In this document: in pieces, positions 1 through 7,734 of the stretch
Position numbering within the stretch: the first letter of the stretch is position 1
Layout: each line of letters begins with the position of its first letter
NCBI GenBank assembly: GCA_045127535.1
Contig: JBGVQN010000009.1
Coordinates: forward strand, 54,786-118,785
Reading direction: 5' to 3'
From: UBA2942 sp045127535
Lineage (GTDB): Bacteria > Bacillota > Clostridia > Lachnospirales > Lachnospiraceae
DNA length: 64,000 nt
Translations under genes and position numbers: made by a program
Notes under the pieces: model-generated
The model's database searches: none
What the model saw: the letters and a program-made list of their open reading frames with translations, nothing else
Told to the model about the DNA's origin: nothing

Positions 1-1350
1 CTGAACCGGCTGACCTCGGATACAGTTGTATGTGCCAGCGGTGTAACCGAGATTTTGCCGGGAATGGCAGGGATGCTGGTGAAAATGATTGGCGCTCTGG
101 TGATGATTCTGGCTCTTGAACCACGATTTGCATATGTTTTCATTCCAGGGGGTGCAGCGCTGATTTTTCTGACTTATGGGTTCCGAAGGGTGCTGAAGCA
201 GCTGCACAAAAAGATACAGGAGCAGGATGGAAAACTGCGGGTTTTCCTGCAGGAACATCTGGAAAGCCTTCTTGTTGTCCGTTCTTTTACAGTTGAAAAG
301 CAGGCGGAAGCAGAGGCGGAGGAAAAGATGGAAAATCACAAGGATGCGCGAATGAAGAAAAATCACTTTTCCAATCTGTGCAATACTGGATTTTCAGGAG
401 TTATGAATGGAATGTATCTGTTTGGACTGGGATACTGCAGCTATGGGATTTTGGCAGGAACGGTTTCTTACGGAACACTTACGGCTATATTGCGGCTGGT
501 TTCACAAATTCAGTCTCCATTTGCCAATATTACGGGGTATTTGCCCAAGTTTTATGCGATGACAGCCAGTGCGGAGCGGTTGATGGAAGCGGAGCAGATG
601 AAGGACGATTGTCCTGGCGGAGTCATAGAGGCATCCGAAATTCACCGGTTTTACAGAGATGAATTTGCAGCAATGGGTTTTGAAAATGCGGATTTTACTT
701 ATCGGAGGTCTGTGGATGGAAAGGAAATTCCACTGGTTCTTCAAGGGATTGATCTGCAAATAAAGAGGGGAGAATATATAGCGTTTACGGGGCAGTCCGG
801 ATGTGGAAAATCCACATTGCTGAAATTGTTCATGTGTCTGTATCCACTGGATGGCGGAAAACGCTATTTGCTGAAAAAAGACAATGAAATGCAGGAACTG
901 ACCAGTGCGTGGCACAGGCTGTTTGCTTATGTCCCCCAGGGAAATCAGCTGATGAGCGGTACCATTCGGGAGATTGTTGCATTTTCAGATAAGGGAAAAA
1001 TGCAGCAGGAAGATAAGATCTGGCGCTCTCTGGAAATTGCCTGTGCAGATGAATTTGTAAAGAATCTGGAAAATGGCATGGATGCACTTTTGGGAGAGCG
1101 AGGCTTGGGACTTTCAGAAGGACAGATGCAGAGAATCGCCATTGCAAGGGCTATTTTCTCAGATAATCCTATTCTTTTGCTGGATGAGTCTACCAGTGCT
1201 TTGGACGAGCAAACGGAGAAACAGCTGCTTGAAAATCTCCGCAGTATGACGAATAAAACGGTGTTGATCGTAACACACCGCCCTGCAGTGCTGGATATTT
1301 GTGACAGGGTGGTTGTGATGGATGAAGCAGGAATTGAGGTGAGGGGATGA
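1..1350 (+). CDS. ABC exporter (membrane domain plus ATPase), 5' end outside window
   Basis: This is the 3' part of an exporter-type ABC half-transporter, with a membrane domain and an ATPase in one chain. The frame is open to base 1, so the gene begins outside the window; the first residues (LNRLTSDT) fit the cytoplasmic part of an exporter membrane domain. A few membrane segments remain. The ATPase shows Walker A GQSGCGKST, signature LSEGQMQR, Walker B ILLLDESTSAL and the switch histidine in VTHRP. The stop overlaps the next start (ATGA), so the two are co-translated. The neighbouring nucleotidyltransferase-family gene suggests a peptide or RiPP export locus, but the substrate cannot be told from this fragment. 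Confidence 0.9.
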   Translation: MNRLTSDTVVCASGVTEILPGMAGMLVKMIGALVMILALEPRFAYVFIPGGAALIFLTYGFRRVLKQLHKKIQEQDGKLRVFLQEHLESLLVVRSFTVEKQAEAEAEEKMENHKDARMKKNHFSNLCNTGFSGVMNGMYLFGLGYCSYGILAGTVSYGTLTAILRLVSQIQSPFANITGYLPKFYAMTASAERLMEAEQMKDDCPGGVIEASEIHRFYRDEFAAMGFENADFTYRRSVDGKEIPLVLQGIDLQIKRGEYIAFTGQSGCGKSTLLKLFMCLYPLDGGKRYLLKKDNEMQELTSAWHRLFAYVPQGNQLMSGTIREIVAFSDKGKMQQEDKIWRSLEIACADEFVKNLENGMDALLGERGLGLSEGQMQRIAIARAIFSDNPILLLDESTSALDEQTEKQLLENLRSMTNKTVLIVTHRPAVLDICDRVVVMDEAGIEVRG

Positions 1351-2474
1351 AACAGGCTGGATATGATATGCTGTATTTGTCGGCCTGTGCATTAAACAAT
1401 GTGCAGCCGGATTATGAGAAAGTTGGGGCAATGGATCTGGACAAACTGTATCAGATGTGCAGGTCTCACAGTATGACTGCCATCGTCTGTGATGGGCTGG
1501 AAATGGCGGGGATGAAGCCGGAACAGAAGTGGGTGGAAGCAAAAGCCAAAGCGATCCGGAAAATTGTGCTGCTGGATGCGGAGCGAAAGAAACTTCTTGA
1601 TTTCATGGAGCAGAATGGCATCTGGTATATGCCCATGAAAGGGATTATTCTGAAAGAATTCTATCCAAAGCTTGGTATGCGGCAGATGGGAGATAATGAT
1701 ATTTTGTATGATGAAAAATATCGGGCACAAATTGCAGCATTTATGAAACAGAATGGTTATACAGCAGAAAGCGTGGGAGAAAGCAATCATGATGTCTACC
1801 AGAAAAAGCCGATTTACAATTTTGAACTCCATCGGAATTTATTTTGTGAAATTGTAAATGAGGATATTCTTGCATACTATGCAGATGAGAAACAGCGTCT
1901 TAAAAAAGACAAAGGGAATCAATATGGCTTTCATTTTTCGGATGAAGATTTTTATATTTATATGATCGTTCATGAATATAAGCACTACAGCATTTCAGGA
2001 ACCGGACTGAGATCCCTGATGGATGATTTTGTGTATCTGCGTGCCAAAGGTGAAAGTTTGGATTGGAGTTATATACAAAATGAGTTGCAAAAGCTGGGAA
2101 TACGGGAGTTTGAACAAAGATCCCGCACCCTGAGCAGCAAAGTGTTTTCAGACCCGGGGTGCAGCAGGCTGACAGAAGCAGAGCGGGAGATATTAGAGGA
2201 GTATCTGTTTTCGGGAACATACGGTACTGCACGGAAAACCATTGAAAAGCGTATGGAACTATTTCAGGAACCTGGTGGAAAGGTGTTAAAAATCCGTTAT
2301 CTATGGAGCCGGTTGTTTCCGGATATGAAATTTTACAAAATGAACTATCCGTTTTTCTATCGGCATAAATGCTTACTGCCGGTTGCCTGGATTTACCGAT
2401 TTTTCCGGGGAATTACTGTGAACAGTGCAAAAACCCGAATGGAGATACAGATTGTAAGGAAAAGGGGCCAATAG
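1347..2474 (+). CDS. Uncharacterised nucleotidyltransferase family protein (NTP_transf_5-like)
   Basis: A 375-residue protein resembling the uncharacterised nucleotidyltransferase family PF14907. The supporting region is near residues 90-125: a PMKG element followed by GMRQMGDNDILYD, which fits the family pattern of a KG motif and then an acidic D-x-D pair in a minimal nucleotidyltransferase fold. No membrane segments or signal peptide are visible. The start overlaps the ABC transporter stop by 4 bp. Members of this family often lie beside peptide-modification and export genes (family knowledge). Its substrate is unknown, and catalytic activity is an inference from the D-N-D triplet. Confidence 0.7.
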   Translation: MKQAGYDMLYLSACALNNVQPDYEKVGAMDLDKLYQMCRSHSMTAIVCDGLEMAGMKPEQKWVEAKAKAIRKIVLLDAERKKLLDFMEQNGIWYMPMKGIILKEFYPKLGMRQMGDNDILYDEKYRAQIAAFMKQNGYTAESVGESNHDVYQKKPIYNFELHRNLFCEIVNEDILAYYADEKQRLKKDKGNQYGFHFSDEDFYIYMIVHEYKHYSISGTGLRSLMDDFVYLRAKGESLDWSYIQNELQKLGIREFEQRSRTLSSKVFSDPGCSRLTEAEREILEEYLFSGTYGTARKTIEKRMELFQEPGGKVLKIRYLWSRLFPDMKFYKMNYPFFYRHKCLLPVAWIYRFFRGITVNSAKTRMEIQIVRKRGQ

Positions 2475-2591
2475 TGCTTTCCAGCCTCTGGTCATACCCC
2501 AAGAAATCTCCTTGCCTATTTCAATGAGGGAGATGAAAAGGGTTTTCAAGTCTGAATGGTTCCATAAATTTGGATCTTACGGAGGAAAAAT

Positions 2592-3431
2592 ATGAATTTT
2601 AAAGTAGCAATTTTACAAAAACGTTCCGTTGACAGGGAAATGGATCGAAATACCGATACCATCATTGCCAATATGGTGCTTGCTGCAGAAGAAAAAGCAG
2701 ACATTCTGCTGATACCGGAGTGTTTCATTACAGGATATGAATTGCCAATAGACAATCAGGATGCACTGACAGACAACTGTACATACATAGACAGGCTGTG
2801 TGCTGCTGCAAAGCAGTATCATATCGGTGTAGTGGCAACTGCCTTGACACAGGGAGCAGAGAAACCCCAGAATTCTGCTTATGTGATCGATCAGGACGGA
2901 CAGGTTTTGATGAAGTATTCTAAGGTCCACACCTGCGATTTTGCAGATGAGCGCTGCTTGGAAAGCGGCAGTGAATTTAAGGTCTGCGATTTTCATGGAG
3001 TGAAGTTAGGCATTATGATCTGCTATGACAGAGAGTATCCGGAAAGTGCCAGGGTACTGATGATGAAAGGGGCTGAGATCATTCTGGTGCCCAATGACTG
3101 CGGCGCTATGAAGCCCAGAATCCAGGCTCTTTCCACACGTGCATATGAAAATATGGTAGGTATCGCAATGGCAAATCCAAATGGAGCCAATGCAGGTAAT
3201 TCCTGTGCCTATAGCCCCATCTGCTGGGACAGAGATGGAATGTGTGTAGACAATACCATCCTGCTGGCAGATGATATGACAGAAGGCTTGTATTATGCAG
3301 AGTTTGATATGGATGAGCTTCGTGTATACCGGGAGCGGGAGATGATGGGGAATACATTCCGTAAGGTGAAAGCGTATGCGGAGCTGATGGGTACGGATAT
3401 TGGGTATCCATTTGTGAGAGAGGGGCAGTAA
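2592..3431 (+). CDS. Carbon-nitrogen hydrolase (nitrilase superfamily)
   Basis: A 279-residue cytoplasmic amidohydrolase of the nitrilase superfamily, which cleaves non-peptide C-N bonds in amides or carbamoyl compounds. The catalytic Glu-Lys-Cys triad is visible: Glu in IPECFITGYE (about residue 44), Lys in KVHTCDF (about residue 115) and Cys in MICYDREYPE (about residue 143). Length and order match the family. The ATG follows GGAGG at a normal distance. A 117 bp gap separates it from the upstream pair, so it may have its own promoter. The substrate cannot be assigned from sequence. Confidence 0.88.
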   Translation: MNFKVAILQKRSVDREMDRNTDTIIANMVLAAEEKADILLIPECFITGYELPIDNQDALTDNCTYIDRLCAAAKQYHIGVVATALTQGAEKPQNSAYVIDQDGQVLMKYSKVHTCDFADERCLESGSEFKVCDFHGVKLGIMICYDREYPESARVLMMKGAEIILVPNDCGAMKPRIQALSTRAYENMVGIAMANPNGANAGNSCAYSPICWDRDGMCVDNTILLADDMTEGLYYAEFDMDELRVYREREMMGNTFRKVKAYAELMGTDIGYPFVREGQ

Positions 3432-3475
3432 GGTGTGACTGAACAGGTTGCAGCGTCAGGGCGTCAGTGTTCTCA

Positions 3476-3504
3476 TTGACAAAAAGAATAGGAGATGCTA
3501 GAAT
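3476..3504 (+). promoter_or_regulatory. Sigma-A-type promoter ahead of a non-coding unit
   Basis: TTGACA at 3476-3481, a 17-base spacer and TAGAAT at 3499-3504. It is a near-consensus housekeeping promoter. No convincing reading frame follows for about 430 bp; paired elements and a T-run do. Confidence 0.7.
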
Positions 3505-3510
3505 AACGCT

Positions 3511-3722
3511 ATCTGAAAAACGTTTGCAAGAGTCCTGTGTGAAATGATTCTGATACGGAGGCTCTTGCAATTGCGTGATATGATCTGACGGAGAGAGGTG
3601 AAAAGATGAGAAGATAATTTGCTTTTTGTGTACATGAAGATCGATAGCAGTATGGGTAAACATGCGCATACTGTTTCATCATGTTGCCAAAAGTGGATTA
3701 TGTTCTCATAACCTCTCTTTTT
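3511..3722 (+). ncRNA. Candidate structured small RNA, about 210 nt
   Basis: Downstream of the promoter lie, in order: a hairpin with arms TTGCAAGAG (3524-3532) and CTCTTGCAA (3562-3570); then a long rod closed by AGAGAGGT (3592-3599) with ACCTCTCT (3711-3718), stacked on ATGAGAA (3606-3612) with TTCTCAT (3703-3709), with inner pairings ACATGA/TCATGT and CAGTATG/CATACTG. The closing strand runs into five T residues, so the rod could itself act as an intrinsic terminator. There is no supported ORF here. The rod shape recalls 6S RNA, but I see no diagnostic element and do not claim it. Confidence 0.45.
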
Positions 3723-3887
3723 GTGTGCAGAAATGGATGAAAAGTGATGATGGTGCTATCATTCTTTTCTGAATATGAGGTGGTAGGATGTAATGGAACT
3801 GTTTGGCAGCAAATGGTTCCTGTTTTTGTTTATGGATCAGGAGCCGGCACTCTGCTTGTGAAGCAGAGAAATGGTAAATGTGTTACC

Positions 3888-3911
3888 AGGTAATGTGTTT
3901 CACAATTACCT
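3888..3911. repeat. Short terminal hairpin of the interspersed repeat family
   Basis: AGGTAAT and ATTACCT flank a GTG/CAC inner pair with a short loop. The same motif forms the ends of the larger palindromic elements elsewhere in the window. It sits about 30 bp ahead of the next gene. The rest of the gap from 3723 to 3943 holds one more small hairpin (CTCTGCT/AGCAGAG) and no supported gene. Confidence 0.5.
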
Positions 3912-3943
3912 GAAAGAGGTTACAGCAGATAGGAGAAAACCGT

Positions 3944-4744
3944 ATGAAAAATATTTTTATAGAAGGAATTCAGGGAATGGGCAAGTCCACCTTATTGAAT
4001 CGTATTGCTGCAGAACTGCCGGAATTACATGTGTGCAGAGAGGGAGATTATTCGCCCATTGAGCTGGCCTGGTGTGCATGGATGACAGAGGCAGAATATG
4101 ATCAGATGCTGGATTGCTATGAATCTATCCGTGAAGACATCATACAAAATACTGTTAGAGAAGGAAATCACTATATTGTTTCCTACACCAGGATCATTAC
4201 AGATGTGCCAAACTTCCACAGAGAACTGGAGAAATTTGAAATATACAATGGCAGAAGGACATTGCAGGAGCTGGAAAAAATCGTGCTTTCCAGATATGAG
4301 GGGTTTACGCAAAATGGGTATCTGTTTGAATGTGCATTTTTCCAGAATATCATAGAGGACTTGATTTTATTCCACCAGTTGGGGGATGATGAGATCGCAG
4401 CATTTTATAAAAGACTATACAGCAAAGTGAAGAAAGAAGATTTCCTGTTGCTGTATCTGTATGAGGATGGGATAGAGGATAATATAAAGATTATCCAAAA
4501 GGAGCGTTGTGACCAGCAGGGACAGGAGTTGTGGTATCCGCTGATGCTGCAGTATTTGATCAATTCGCCTTATGGAAAGCAGCAGGGGTATTGTGGCTTT
4601 GCAGATATGATCACCCATTTCCGACACAGACAGGAGCTGGAGCTGCGCATCATCCGTGAGATCATTGGAGACCATGCAGTGATCCTTCCGGCGAAGCAAT
4701 GGGACATGGATGCAATCCTGGCATTGATAAAATCAGGCAATTGA
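3944..4744 (+). CDS. P-loop NTPase, deoxynucleoside/thymidylate-kinase-like
   Basis: A 266-residue protein starting with a Walker A motif, IEGIQGMGKSTLLN, at residues 6-19. A P-loop right after the first strand is the layout of nucleoside and thymidylate kinases and related phosphotransferases. The rest is rich in acidic and aromatic residues and I recognise no named subfamily, so the substrate is unknown. The ATG follows a weak AGGAG at about 10 bp. The last codons and the TGA stop lie inside the left terminal repeat of a palindromic element (4735-4801), so that element may have set the present C-terminus. Confidence 0.6.
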   Translation: MKNIFIEGIQGMGKSTLLNRIAAELPELHVCREGDYSPIELAWCAWMTEAEYDQMLDCYESIREDIIQNTVREGNHYIVSYTRIITDVPNFHRELEKFEIYNGRRTLQELEKIVLSRYEGFTQNGYLFECAFFQNIIEDLILFHQLGDDEIAAFYKRLYSKVKKEDFLLLYLYEDGIEDNIKIIQKERCDQQGQELWYPLMLQYLINSPYGKQQGYCGFADMITHFRHRQELELRIIREIIGDHAVILPAKQWDMDAILALIKSGN

Positions 4745-4801
4745 GAAATGCATGAACAGACACTTCGCAAAGCTGATATTAAGCATACTTTTGCAATTGC
4801 C
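4735..4801. repeat. Miniature copy of the palindromic repeat overlapping a stop codon
   Basis: Terminal inverted repeats AGGCAATTG (4735-4743) and CAATTGCCT (4793-4801) bound a 67 bp element that also holds the family sequence ACTTCGCAAAGC. The left repeat supplies the last codons and stop of the upstream kinase-like gene. Confidence 0.6.
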
Positions 4802-4869
4802 TATTGATAAAATAAAAGGAGGAAGCAGGTTTTGCTGCGCAAAACGTTGCAGTACCTGCCAAAATGCAC

Positions 4870-4898
4870 TTGTATATGAAAAAATCCTTCGTTATAAT
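4870..4898 (+). promoter_or_regulatory. Sigma-A-type promoter
   Basis: TTGTAT at 4870-4875, 17-base spacer, TATAAT at 4893-4898. It lies upstream of a short ORF and the CPBP protease and could drive both. Confidence 0.5.
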
Positions 4899-4987
4899 AC
4901 TCATATATGAATTGCAGATCTGAAACAAGGTCAATGCAGGGCATTTTGAAGTCTGAGAAGTTGGAACCTTTGGGATAGGTGAGGAAT

Positions 4988-5101
4988 ATGGCAAAAAAGA
5001 AAAGAGAGCATATGGTGTTTGATCAAATGTGGAAGCAGAAAAAAAAGCATTCCCTTTTCTGTAGTGAACAAACAAAGTGCCAAAAAGAAACAGATAAATG
5101 A
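4988..5101 (+). CDS. Possible small basic protein (37 residues)
   Basis: An ATG preceded by AGGTGAGG opens a 37-codon frame beginning MAKKKREHMVF. The product would be very lysine-rich, with two cysteines near the end (FCSEQTKC). It lies between a good promoter and the CPBP gene. I recognise no family. The A-rich composition could make a basic ORF by chance, so this is weak. Confidence 0.25.
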   Translation: MAKKKREHMVFDQMWKQKKKHSLFCSEQTKCQKETDK

Positions 5102-5130
5102 TATATTGAAAACAAGGCATAGGAGTGAGT

Positions 5131-5913
5131 ATGAGCAATAAACGTACTTCCATAGCAGTTGTTCTGCTGACGATTATCATGACATTTATGGAAATGACTG
5201 GTTTACCGGCAAGATTATTTTTGAATATCCAGGCTGCAGACATCAATCCAATTTACTTTACGTTGATGGTGAATTTTGTCATAGCCGTTGCCATCTGCTG
5301 GCTGTTCCAAAAAACCATCATCAAAGACTGGAAGTTTGGATTGGGATGGAAAGGAGTATTCAATGGATGTATCCAATATGGAAAACCAGCAGCTATTGCA
5401 ACCATATGTGTAACCATAGCCTTTTGCGTAGGATTGGCACCCTTTGACAACACATCAACCATATGGCGGGTACTGATTGAGGGGATCGTGTATTACATTG
5501 GTGTAGGCATTATGGAGGAGCTTTATCTACGAGGGTTGCTGCAGAATATCATCGAAAAGTGGTTTGGAAAGAGTAAGAATGGAACACTGTATGCAATATT
5601 GATTGCAGCAGTATTATTTGGTCTGGGGCATATTTTTGGCGCACTGGGACAGCCAATTGGGACGATTGTATGTAAAACAGTTTGGGCAGCTGCTCTGGGC
5701 GTGTATTTTGGTGCAGTTTATGTAAAGACCCGTAATCTGTGGGTTCCCATCATTTTGCATTTGATAATTAATTTGTGTGGAATTCCATTCTGTTTTTCAA
5801 CCAGCAATCAGTATCCAACCATAGCATTGATTACCTGCCTGACATCGTATCTGTTGTTGGCAGTTTATGGGGTGTGGATCTTGAAAGAAGATCAGGAGAT
5901 AACATGTGAATAA
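5131..5913 (+). CDS. CPBP family intramembrane glutamic endopeptidase
   Basis: A 260-residue multi-pass membrane protein with the Abi/CAAX-protease motifs: EELYLRG (EExxxR) near residue 126, FGLGH (FxxxH) near residue 165 and a late HLIIN segment. These residues form the intramembrane active site in the family, whose members process prenylated proteins or peptides such as bacteriocins. About seven hydrophobic segments are visible. I chose ATG 5131 because AGGAG lies six bases upstream; the GTG at 5125 has no suitable spacing. The substrate is unknown. Confidence 0.85.
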   Translation: MSNKRTSIAVVLLTIIMTFMEMTGLPARLFLNIQAADINPIYFTLMVNFVIAVAICWLFQKTIIKDWKFGLGWKGVFNGCIQYGKPAAIATICVTIAFCVGLAPFDNTSTIWRVLIEGIVYYIGVGIMEELYLRGLLQNIIEKWFGKSKNGTLYAILIAAVLFGLGHIFGALGQPIGTIVCKTVWAAALGVYFGAVYVKTRNLWVPIILHLIINLCGIPFCFSTSNQYPTIALITCLTSYLLLAVYGVWILKEDQEITCE

Positions 5914-5943
5914 ATTTCAATCAATCTACAGGAGTATACAATT

Positions 5944-5979
5944 ATGAGATTGACAACAAACAGACTGATTTTAAGGTAA
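5944..5979 (+). pseudogene. Vestige of a GNAT N-terminus (11 codons)
   Basis: ATG to TAA encodes MRLTTNRLILR, almost the same as the opening of the GNAT gene that starts 25 bp downstream (METKRLILRRF). It looks like the stump of a duplicated or replaced acetyltransferase start. Confidence 0.45.
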
Positions 5980-6004
5980 TCTGGTGACAGTTAGGAGGAC
6001 ACAT

Positions 6005-6559
6005 ATGAAGCATGCAGGAACCATACAAATGGAAACCAAACGTCTGATTTTAAGACGATTTACAGTAGAAGATGCCCCGGCGGCTTTTCGCAACTGGACC
6101 AGTGAAGACCAGGTTACCAAATTTTTGACCTGGCCTACCCATACAGATATTTCGGTTACAGAGGCTATTTTCAAGGATTGGGTGGAACACTATCAGGATA
6201 AAGCCTATTACCAGTGGGCCATTGTGCCAAAGGACTTAGGAGAACCAATTGGTTCCATCAGTGTAGTGGAGATGGATGAAAAGACAGAAAAGGTGCATAT
6301 TGGCTACTGTATTGGCAGTACATGGTGGAAAAATGGTTATACCAGCGAAGCCTTTGCAGCTATCATTCCCTTTTTATTTGAAACTGTGGAGGCAAAACGG
6401 ATTGAAGCCAGACACGATCCCAACAATCCAAACTCCGGAAAAGTGATGCAGAAATGTGGGCTGAAATACGAAGGGACACTGCGAAAGGCAGACTGGAACA
6501 ATCAGGGAATCGTGGATGCCAGTATGTATGGATTATTGGCAGAGGAGTATTATGCATGA
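6005..6559 (+). CDS. GNAT family N-acetyltransferase (RimJ/RimL type)
   Basis: A 184-residue acetyltransferase of the GNAT fold, which moves acetyl from acetyl-CoA to an amine. Family marks are the opening METKRLILRRF, the central strand PIGSISVVEMDEKTEKVHIGYCI, the acetyl-CoA-binding stretch WWKNGYTSEAF and the late VMQKCGLKYEGTLRKA element typical of the RimJ/RimL/ribosomal-protein subgroup. ATG 6005 follows AGGAGG at six bases; the in-frame GTG at 5984 has no such site. The substrate (protein N-terminus, antibiotic or small amine) is undetermined. Confidence 0.88.
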   Translation: MKHAGTIQMETKRLILRRFTVEDAPAAFRNWTSEDQVTKFLTWPTHTDISVTEAIFKDWVEHYQDKAYYQWAIVPKDLGEPIGSISVVEMDEKTEKVHIGYCIGSTWWKNGYTSEAFAAIIPFLFETVEAKRIEARHDPNNPNSGKVMQKCGLKYEGTLRKADWNNQGIVDASMYGLLAEEYYA

Positions 6560-6638
6560 ATATTGATTCATCTGAAACCATACCGGAAATACAGATACAA
6601 CAATGCTGCTGAAAAATCACACAGAAAAGAGGTTTTTT

Positions 6639-7130
6639 ATGAAATACCATAATATTACCAAAGACGATATGTTAAATGGAGATGGTCTGCGCACAGTGCT
6701 GTGGGTGTCCGGCTGCACCCACAGATGCCCAGGCTGTCACAATCCTATGACTTGGGACATTCAGGATGGGCTGCAGTTTGACCAGACTGCAAAAGCAGAA
6801 CTGTTTGCAGCCTTAGACAAGGAGTATATTTCCGGTGTCACATTCAGCGGCGGAGACCCCCTCCATCCGGATAACCGGCAGGAGATTGGAGAACTGATTG
6901 GAGAGATCTGCAGCACATTTCCAGACAAAACCATCTGGGTGTATACTGGCTATCGGTGGGAAGACTTGCAGGAGCTTGGATATTTGGAAAACATAGATGT
7001 ATTGGTAGATGGTGTGTTCATACAGGCGCAAAAGGACAATACCCTTATGTGGAGGGGCAGTGCCAATCAGCGTGTGATCGATGTGAAAAAAAGTCTGGCA
7101 GAGCAGAAAGTGATCCTGCACTGCCAGTAA
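6639..7130 (+). CDS. nrdG: Anaerobic ribonucleoside-triphosphate reductase activating protein
   Basis: A 163-residue radical SAM activase that installs the glycyl radical on class III ribonucleotide reductase NrdD. The cluster motif is CTHRCPGC (CxxxCxxC) near residue 25, and the SAM-binding glycine stretch TFSGGDPL follows near residue 67. The N-terminus (YHNITKDDMLNGDGLRTVLWVSG) is the usual NrdG opening. ATG 6639 follows AAGAGG. The nrdD partner is not in this window, though NrdG is usually beside it. The gene converges on dut with only 9 bp between stop codons and no terminator in that gap. Confidence 0.93.
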   Translation: MKYHNITKDDMLNGDGLRTVLWVSGCTHRCPGCHNPMTWDIQDGLQFDQTAKAELFAALDKEYISGVTFSGGDPLHPDNRQEIGELIGEICSTFPDKTIWVYTGYRWEDLQELGYLENIDVLVDGVFIQAQKDNTLMWRGSANQRVIDVKKSLAEQKVILHCQ

Positions 7131-7139
7131 CAGATGGAT

Positions 7140-7574
7140 TTATTGTTTACCGGTACTTCCAATCCCGCCCCGGTCTGCGTTCCCCAGATGGGCACATTCT
7201 GCAAAGGAAAGTGCAGGCTGGTGTGCCATCAGGCGGAACTGGCAGATGCGGTCGTTGACATGGATCACTGTGTCACGGAGTGCATATGCAGGCATATACC
7301 ACTGGTCGTTGTCGCCGCAGTAGCTTTCATCTACAACACCCATATGGTTGGTCTGGATGATGCCAAAGTTCTTGAAAGTAGAGCTGCGAGGTACGATATG
7401 AGCCTCATAACCCTGTGGCAGCTCCATGGCGATGCCCAGAGGGATCAGTTTGAATTCTCCCTGCTTCATGGTAATTTCCTCTGCGCAGCGTAAGTCGATC
7501 CAGTCGGACTTGCCGTCAATGTAGCGCAGCTTTTCGATTTGGTCACTGAAATATCTGATTTTTACTGAAATCAT
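7140..7574 (-). CDS. dut: dUTP diphosphatase (trimeric dUTPase family)
   Basis: A 144-residue dUTPase, which hydrolyses dUTP to dUMP and pyrophosphate, keeping uracil out of DNA and feeding thymidylate synthesis. Conserved family motifs are seen in order: PRSSTFKNFG (motif 2), GVVDESYCGDND (motif 3, catalytic Asp), DRICQF (motif 4) and DRGGIGSTG (motif 5, the C-terminal lid). Length is normal for the homotrimeric family. The start follows GGAGG on the minus strand. It sits beside nrdG and a ThyX-like gene, a deoxynucleotide theme. A hairpin with a T-run lies just upstream of its start. Confidence 0.92.
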   Translation of the reverse strand: MISVKIRYFSDQIEKLRYIDGKSDWIDLRCAEEITMKQGEFKLIPLGIAMELPQGYEAHIVPRSSTFKNFGIIQTNHMGVVDESYCGDNDQWYMPAYALRDTVIHVNDRICQFRLMAHQPALSFAECAHLGNADRGGIGSTGKQ

Positions 7575-7590
7575 TAGAATCCTCCATTGT

Positions 7591-7614
7591 GAAGCGGCTG
7601 ACCGCTTCTTTTTT
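7591..7614 (+). terminator. Intrinsic terminator read on the plus strand
   Basis: Perfect stem GAAGCGG/CCGCTTC with loop CTGA and six T residues. It lies past the whole dut gene, so an nrdG transcript would end here only after running antisense through dut. Confidence 0.75.
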
Positions 7615-7618
7615 ATTT

Positions 7619-7711
7619 AGGGAATTGCGAAATATAGTTATTGTAATGAATGCTTTAAAAACACAAATACTTCCCAAAGCTGATACGGACGCTGGTTTCG
7701 CAATGTCCTAT
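7619..7711. repeat. Short diverged copy of the palindromic repeat
   Basis: Ends AGGGAATTGCGAA and TTCGCAATGTCCT are inverted, and ACTTCCCAAAGC is shared with the full copies. About 93 bp, between dut and the ThyX-like gene; the inner arms have mostly decayed. Confidence 0.55.
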
Positions 7712-7734
7712 TGGGATGTGCAGCAAGAGTAGTA

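Noticed and set aside
3511..3722. Assignment as 6S RNA
   Set aside because: The rod shape is similar, but I could not identify the conserved central bubble; kept only as a candidate small RNA.
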